From the NCBI RefSeq assembly GCF_025150245.1, contig NZ_CP102279.1, positions 3,035,423-3,099,422 of the forward strand: DNA of 64,000 bases. The letters run 5' to 3'. A program made the position numbers and the translations under genes. Origin of the DNA: Dorea formicigenerans (GTDB taxonomy: Bacteria; Bacillota; Clostridia; Lachnospirales; Lachnospiraceae). Of the stretch, positions 59,324 to 64,000 are shown piece by piece. Within the stretch, counting starts at the first letter, position 1, and each line of letters starts with the position of its first letter. Below the pieces are notes generated by a model. It was given only the letters and a program-made list of their open reading frames with translations. It searched no databases and had not been told where the DNA came from.

Positions 59324-59472
59324 TGGATGCTATGATAGAATAAAGAAAACGATTTGAAGTGCAAATCGGAATTGACCGAGCTCTTAGAGCGAGGGATGCT
59401 TCTTGTCCGAAGGGCAAGAAGATGGAGGTTAGAAAGAGTTTAACAACTCGGAATTTAAAGGAGCGATAATCT

Positions 59473-60093
59473 ATGAATAAAAACGAACAATGGCTAAAAT
59501 GGGCAGTAGAATTACAAGCTATTGCTCAGGGTGGTTTGTTTTATGGAAAGGACAAATTTGATATAGAACGATATGAAAGAATCCGAGAAATTTCTGCTGA
59601 AATGATAAGCTATAAAACTGAAATATCTACAGAAAAAGTTCAAAATTTATTTTGCAGTGATGTAGGATATCAGACTCCTAAAATAGATACAAGGGCTGCG
59701 ATTTTTAAAGACGGGAAAATATTATTGGTTCATGAAGCAAATGGTACTTGGTCATTACCGGGAGGTTGGTGTGATGTCGATATTTCCGTAGAGGAGAATA
59801 CAATAAAGGAGGTCAAAGAGGAATCAGGACTTGATGTTACTGTAAAACGTGTGATTGCTGTTCAAGATAGGGAGAAACATAATCTTCCAATATATGCGTA
59901 TAAAGTATGTAAGATTTTTATGCAATGTGAAGTGACGGGCGGTCAATTTAAAACGAATATTGAAACAACAGGTTTTGATTATTTTGGAATTGATGAGCTT
60001 CCAGAACTTGCAGAAGAAAAGAATAATAAAGAACAAATTGCGATGTGTTTTAATGCAATGCAATCAGAAAAATGGGAAGCTTTATTTGATTGA
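59473..60093 (+). CDS. NUDIX hydrolase with N-terminal accessory domain
   Basis: The 206-residue enzyme has an N-terminal helical domain (about 1-60, WLKWAVELQAIAQGGL) typical of one Nudix subgroup. A Nudix domain follows, whose box reads GGWCDVDISVEENTIKEVKEESGLD. The usual Glu after Gx5 is Ile here, while the REUxEExGU part is present as KEVKEESGL, so magnesium binding may be altered. Substrate is probably a nucleotide sugar or ADP-ribose type. The start follows AAAGGAG. It is cargo of the outer element. Confidence 0.87.
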   Translation: MNKNEQWLKWAVELQAIAQGGLFYGKDKFDIERYERIREISAEMISYKTEISTEKVQNLFCSDVGYQTPKIDTRAAIFKDGKILLVHEANGTWSLPGGWCDVDISVEENTIKEVKEESGLDVTVKRVIAVQDREKHNLPIYAYKVCKIFMQCEVTGGQFKTNIETTGFDYFGIDELPELAEEKNNKEQIAMCFNAMQSEKWEALFD

Positions 60094-60273
60094 CTTCCGG
60101 TTTTCTAAACTGACAACTTCAAGTTTACAGAACTGAATCAAAAGAGCTCGAAGGAGCTCTTTTTCCTTTTTTATAATAGTATCTGGGACTGTTGTTCCGT
60201 TGATAAGATTTTCAAGTTGTTGTGCGACTTCGGCTTGTTTGTTTGGATACAGACGACTATAAGTATTTAAGGT

Positions 60274-60374
60274 TTGAAAGAATTGTAGAGCAGATGAAAC
60301 AGGCACAGGGGATCACGGAACAGTTAAAGGCAGAAAATCAGATGGAATGGGTAGCGAGAATGAACAATATGTAA
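60274..60374 (+). pseudogene. TnpV-like transposon protein, C-terminal remnant
   Basis: The frame FERIVEQMKQAQGITEQLKAENQMEWVARMNNM matches the last part of TnpV proteins of Tn4451-type elements, whose usual further residues are cut by a stop. The N-terminal part is missing. It marks an earlier mobile-element event between the Nudix gene and the two-component system. Confidence 0.65.
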
Positions 60375-60550
60375 TCGTGTGCAAGGGAGATTGTGGATAC
60401 AGAGATGGTTTATCAATAATGGAAATAAAATGAAGGAGAAAAGGCGGCAGTTTAGAAAGGCTGTTGCCTTTTAGGAATTGTTGTTTATTTGTTGTTTTTT
60501 ATAAGATATACTATAAAGAAAAGATAGCATTATAGCCAGAGGTGGAATTT

Positions 60551-61225
60551 ATGAACTATAAAATTTTAATGGTTGATGATGATAGAGAATTGCTAAAAAT
60601 GTTGAATCAATACTTTACATTGAAGAATTATACAGTGATTATTGCAGAAAATGGCATAGAAGCAATGGAAAAGATAAGTGTAAATCCCGATATTATTTTA
60701 TTGGATGTAAATATGCCGGGAATGGACGGAATTGAAGTGTGCAGAAGAATCAGAGATATGGTTTCCTGTCCGATTATTTTTTTGACTGCAAAAGTAGAAG
60801 AACAGGATCGAGTAATGGGATTGTTGTCTGGTGGCGATGATTATGTTTTAAAACCATTCAGTTTGAAAGAATTAGATGCCAGAATTATTGCCCATTTGAA
60901 ACGTGAGGAACGTTTACATAGAAAAACAGAACAACGGTTTTATGGGGAATTAGTAATTGACTATGCCAGTAAATGCGTACATATTAAAGGAAATGCTTTA
61001 GGGCTTACTAAATTAGAATATGAGATTATAGAACTTTTATCCATGAACCCTGAAATGGTGTTTGATAAGGAACGTATTTATGAAAAGATTAGTGGATACG
61101 ATGCAGAAGGAGATAGCCGAGTGGTGACAGAGTTAATTCGTAGAATTCGTAAAAAAATCAATCAATATACGGAGCATGAATATATTGAAACGATATGGGG
61201 GATGGGATATAAATGGACAAAATAA
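60551..61225 (+). CDS. OmpR-family response regulator
   Basis: The 224-residue protein has a receiver domain with phospho-acceptor Asp52 (LLDVNMPGMDG), KPF at about 102-104, and a winged-helix effector domain (about 130-224, with VVTELIRRIRKKI and YIETIWGMGYKW). The start follows AGAGGTGG. It overlaps the kinase gene by 13 bases. Similar pairs control ABC transporters for lantibiotics or bacitracin. Confidence 0.92.
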   Translation: MNYKILMVDDDRELLKMLNQYFTLKNYTVIIAENGIEAMEKISVNPDIILLDVNMPGMDGIEVCRRIRDMVSCPIIFLTAKVEEQDRVMGLLSGGDDYVLKPFSLKELDARIIAHLKREERLHRKTEQRFYGELVIDYASKCVHIKGNALGLTKLEYEIIELLSMNPEMVFDKERIYEKISGYDAEGDSRVVTELIRRIRKKINQYTEHEYIETIWGMGYKWTK

Positions 61226-62394
61226 GAAATCTTTCGTTGAGAAAAACTATAGTTTTGTATATGATTGTTAGTTTGATAGTTAGTTTTTATCTTTCAGCAT
61301 TGATTATGCGAATGGCAGCCACTATACAAGATGACATTTGGTGGAAATATGTAGATCAAGAAAAGTATTTTGAAATGGCAGAAGGTGAAGGTAGAAAGTA
61401 TTTGACAGATGTTCCGAGACCGAATTCTTATGAAATGAAAAAATTTGATTATCATGTATCAGAGATATGCGATTTCCTTCAGACGTTTACAGTACTTATC
61501 GTGTCTGTGGTAGGCAATATCATAGCAGTGTTTCTTTTTTATAAGCATAAATTGAAAAATCCCATTGAAGAATTAGAACTGGCATCACAACAAGTTGGTC
61601 GAAATAATTTGGATTTTCATATTACCTATGAAAATAAAGATGAAATGGGAAGATTGTGCAGAGAATTTGAACGGATGAAGGAGCAGCTTGCAGAAAATAA
61701 CCATCAATTATGGAAAATGATTGAGGAAGAAAAGGCTTTGCGAACAGCGATTGCACATGATATACGTTCTCCACTATCTGTGCTGGAGGGGTATCAGGAA
61801 ATGCTTTCAGAATATCTCCCTAAGAAAGAGATAAATATGGAGCAAGCCCTAGATATGGTAAATGAAAGCAAAAAACAGATTGAACGTATGGATATATTTG
61901 TGGAAACAATGCGAAAGATGAGCAGTTTAGATGCAAGGGAGTTGGTGGCAGAAAAAATTACAAGTAAGCAGTTAGAAACAGACATACGTGCAGAGATGAA
62001 TGTGTTTGAGAAAAAATTTGGAAAGCAATACGATTTAGAATGTTCGGAAACAGCAGAAAAATTTTCGGGAGATAAGGAAGTGATTTTAGAGGTTATAGAA
62101 AATCTTTTGTCAAATGCCTTTCGTTATGCCAAAACAAAAGTGGAAATGGAAGTTCTCCTTACTTATTCTGAATTACAAATCAGAGTAAAGGATGATGGAG
62201 TGGGATTTACAGTAGACAAACAAAAGGCAACAGAGCTTTTTTATCAGCAAAATGTGAAAGATAGTTTGAAACATTCAGGAATGGGTATGTATATCAGCAG
62301 ATTGTATTGTGAAAAGCATGGCGGACAGTTACTTATAGAAAACGAAAAACAGAGTGGAGCTGTAATAACAGCAGTATTTCATCGGATTGCATAA
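61213..62394 (+). CDS. Sensor histidine kinase
   Basis: This 393-residue kinase has two membrane spans (about 12-32 and 92-110) around a short extracellular loop, then a HAMP domain, a dimerisation helix with His182 (AIAHDIRSPLSVLEGY) and an ATPase domain (NLLSNAFRYA, DDGVGFTV, GMGMYISRLY). Short extracellular loop and partner transporters suggest peptide or cell-wall stress sensing through the ABC permeases, which is inference. Confidence 0.93.
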   Translation: MDKIRNLSLRKTIVLYMIVSLIVSFYLSALIMRMAATIQDDIWWKYVDQEKYFEMAEGEGRKYLTDVPRPNSYEMKKFDYHVSEICDFLQTFTVLIVSVVGNIIAVFLFYKHKLKNPIEELELASQQVGRNNLDFHITYENKDEMGRLCREFERMKEQLAENNHQLWKMIEEEKALRTAIAHDIRSPLSVLEGYQEMLSEYLPKKEINMEQALDMVNESKKQIERMDIFVETMRKMSSLDARELVAEKITSKQLETDIRAEMNVFEKKFGKQYDLECSETAEKFSGDKEVILEVIENLLSNAFRYAKTKVEMEVLLTYSELQIRVKDDGVGFTVDKQKATELFYQQNVKDSLKHSGMGMYISRLYCEKHGGQLLIENEKQSGAVITAVFHRIA

Positions 62395-62476
62395 GCAGTC
62401 CGATTTTTTTATACTGTTGTCTTTTTGTTGTGATTTATATTTTATGATGTCTATAACAAGGAAAGGAGACAAACGT

Positions 62477-63541
62477 ATGATTGCTATTTTTAAAAGAGAG
62501 ATTAAGAATTATCTAAAGCGACCGTTATTTTGGGTAGGTATTCTGCTTGTGATTTATGGTGTGTTTAATACGACAAGTCCATATTTAATGACACACTATT
62601 TAGGGCAAGGAGAGAAAATTGTCAATGATTATCCTGATACAGTTCGCTTAGGAGATGTTTATGAAGGATATATTCCTGCGAATCCTGAAAAACATCGAGA
62701 AATATGGAGTGGACAGATAAAACAAGCACTAATTGATGAATTAGAAATGTCTGATTTAGAGGCACAATCCGTAATGAGCGAACTTGTTGATATGGAGTTA
62801 GAAGAAGCATTCGTATATCTGGAGGAAAAATATGATTGGTATAGTGCAAGATATATGTACGAAGATAGTGCCTATTACAAAGGAACATCAGAAGAAATCA
62901 ACGCATATCTGAACGAAAAAATGAAAAATAAGACGTTTTCTTTTTATTACTCAAGAAAATTTGCTGATTTTGCAGGGTTGTTTATGTGTTTTTTTGCAAC
63001 AATTATGTTAGCGGTTCTGTTTTTACAGGATACGAAAAAGCATACTTATGAATTGCTTCACACGAAACCGATCACTGCCGGAAAGTATGTATTGGGAAAA
63101 GTAAGCGCAGGATTTGCAATTTGTTTGATTGCTCTGACTATTATAAATCTATTATTTTGGGCATTGTGTGTTATTTATACAAAAGACAGTGGGTTTGAAG
63201 TGCGGTTCTGGGATTTTATAGTTTCTACTGTACTTTATATACTTCCCAATATGCTGATGATTGTAAGTGTATATACATTGATTTCACTCCTATTTAAAAA
63301 TCCACTTCCGGGAGTGCCGCTTCTGATTCTTTACATGGTATATTCCAATATGGGCGGAAGAAATGCGGAAGGAGTTTATGGATATTGGGGAAGACCTTTT
63401 GCGATTATGGTTCGATTCCCTGATCAGCTTTTCGATACGACACCGCCACCAATGGCATTTTTAAATCAGAGTCTACTTATTTTAGCATCTGTAGTGATTA
63501 TTCTGATTTCAATACAGATTTGGAAGAGGAGGCGGATGTAA
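62477..63541 (+). CDS. ABC-2 type transporter permease
   Basis: The 354-residue membrane protein has one N-terminal span, a large extracellular loop (about 50-160), and five further spans in the C-terminal half, as in ABC-2 permeases. No ATPase gene lies upstream, so it must be downstream or elsewhere. The ATG at 62477 follows AAAGGAG. The next permease gene starts immediately after its stop. Confidence 0.85.
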   Translation: MIAIFKREIKNYLKRPLFWVGILLVIYGVFNTTSPYLMTHYLGQGEKIVNDYPDTVRLGDVYEGYIPANPEKHREIWSGQIKQALIDELEMSDLEAQSVMSELVDMELEEAFVYLEEKYDWYSARYMYEDSAYYKGTSEEINAYLNEKMKNKTFSFYYSRKFADFAGLFMCFFATIMLAVLFLQDTKKHTYELLHTKPITAGKYVLGKVSAGFAICLIALTIINLLFWALCVIYTKDSGFEVRFWDFIVSTVLYILPNMLMIVSVYTLISLLFKNPLPGVPLLILYMVYSNMGGRNAEGVYGYWGRPFAIMVRFPDQLFDTTPPPMAFLNQSLLILASVVIILISIQIWKRRRM

Positions 63542-64000
63542 ATGAAGAAGGAAATGAAGATTGTTCTGCCGTTTTATAAGATTGCTTATGCAGTATCTTT
63601 TGTTGTGATTTTAAGCTTGATACGTGGGGTTGTATTCACAAATGAAATAGGACTTTCCATTGAGGCACCTTTTGCTATATTGACTGCTGTTTTTTGTGCG
63701 GACACTTATGTGCAGGAAATTACAAGCAAGAGATCAGAAATCCATAGGCTGTATCCAATAAGAAAGAGAATTTGCTCCATCATGCAGCGAATAATGATAC
63801 AGGAAGTTTTTTTATTACTGCTTGCTGTTTTAGGTTACGGATTGTTTTTTGTGTTTCAAAAACCGGTCACACATCCGGCAACAGAAAGTGAAATACTTCA
63901 GTTTATTGCCTATTTTTTAGCGATTGTAGTAACCATTTTCTTTTGGGGAATATTGGTCAATACATTGTCTATGCTTTTTCGCAATATGTGGATGGGGATT
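63542..64000 (+). CDS. Second ABC transporter permease, cut by window edge
   Basis: The first 153 codons are visible, with four hydrophobic spans (about 12-28, 42-55, 87-104, 122-145). The ATG directly follows the stop of the preceding permease gene with GGAGG eleven bases upstream. It probably forms the second half of a heterodimeric permease. Confidence 0.78.
   Translation, partial: MKKEMKIVLPFYKIAYAVSFVVILSLIRGVVFTNEIGLSIEAPFAILTAVFCADTYVQEITSKRSEIHRLYPIRKRICSIMQRIMIQEVFLLLLAVLGYGLFFVFQKPVTHPATESEILQFIAYFLAIVVTIFFWGILVNTLSMLFRNMWMGI

Larger units (their letters stand above)
30637..64000. mobile_element. Outer Tn1549-like element (partial; right end outside window), interrupted by ICE1
   Basis: Inferred. 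It begins at the CTTCTAAG core in the broken tRNA-Arg(TCT). It contains a promoter and tRNA-Arg(CCT) gene at its left end, then (after the ICE1 insertion) the par/rep module at 54.9-58.6 kb and cargo to beyond 64 kb. Sequence just inside its left end (GAGGCAATCCCC) resembles that of ICE1 (GGAGCAATCCCC), suggesting related recombination systems. No integrase for it is in the window, so the right boundary is unknown. Confidence 0.5.

Noticed and set aside
60082-60306. 74-residue minus-strand frame overlapping the Nudix gene end
   Set aside because: It lies antisense to the TnpV remnant and the Nudix stop and has no clear ribosome site or family; it may be a relic of another gene but is not supported.

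Overview
The window reads as chromosome of an anaerobic, spore-forming, gut-type Firmicute, most likely a Lachnospiraceae member (Dorea / Mediterraneibacter / Blautia-like). Supporting signs are the sporulation genes (spoIID-spoIIQ, a cwlD-like amidase, a BofA-like protein), a rubredoxin-first rubrerythrin beside a PerR-like Fur regulator, mecA, AGGAGG-type ribosome binding sites, moderate AT content, and mobile elements of the Tn916 and Tn1549 types common in gut Clostridia. The species call is inference.

Positions 1-30.5 kb are core genome, mostly on the minus strand. In order they hold the end of a Tad pilus locus (tadA, tadZ), an Sfp-type phosphopantetheinyl transferase, a nucleotide/translation cluster (sua5-upp-dCMP deaminase), a cwlD-like amidase, a GH18 spore-type glycosidase, mecA, a DnaA-box cluster, an SH3-NlpC/P60 hydrolase, and perR plus rubrerythrin under matching operators. 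Next come a nitronate monooxygenase/FabK-like flavoprotein behind a FabT-like palindrome, an Rpn nuclease, a hemolysin III, spoIID-spoIIQ, glycogen phosphorylase, isoleucyl-tRNA synthetase with a T-box leader, an Hpt protein, a D,D-carboxypeptidase and a cation diffusion facilitator. Several families of small palindromic intergenic repeats are scattered through this part.

Positions 30.6-54.5 kb are a complete Tn916-type integrative conjugative element (here ICE1). Read leftward it has a surface adhesin, orf23/orf22, the FtsK-like coupling protein, oriT, the MobT-type relaxase, small membrane proteins, three ArdA-like antirestriction genes, TcpE, VirB4, a VirB6-like protein, a lytic transglycosylase/NlpC protein and TcpC. 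These are followed by orphan immunity-like cargo, regulators, a small excisionase-like protein and a tyrosine integrase. It has split a tRNA-Arg(CCT) gene in the anticodon loop: the 5' half is at 30800-30839, the 3' half at 54503-54544, and the shared core is CTCCTAAG. ICE1 carries an intact, sequence-divergent tRNA-Arg(CCT) at 30915-30991, just inside its left end.

A further broken tRNA-Arg, with anticodon TCT and only a 5' half, lies at 30606-30644 and is cut at the same anticodon-loop site. The simplest reading is nesting. An outer element, still open at the right edge of the window, entered tRNA-Arg(TCT) and brought a tRNA-Arg(CCT) with its own promoter. ICE1 then entered that tRNA and brought yet another one. 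The tRNA cargo would repair or replace the broken target and also provide the next landing site.

Positions 54.5-64 kb appear to belong to the outer element. They contain a cluster of TTAGCTG repeats, a parB-parA-parB operon, a RepA_N-type replication gene with internal iteron-like repeats, two small proteins, a Nudix hydrolase, a transposon-protein remnant, and a two-component system followed by two ABC-2 type permease genes, the last cut by the window edge.
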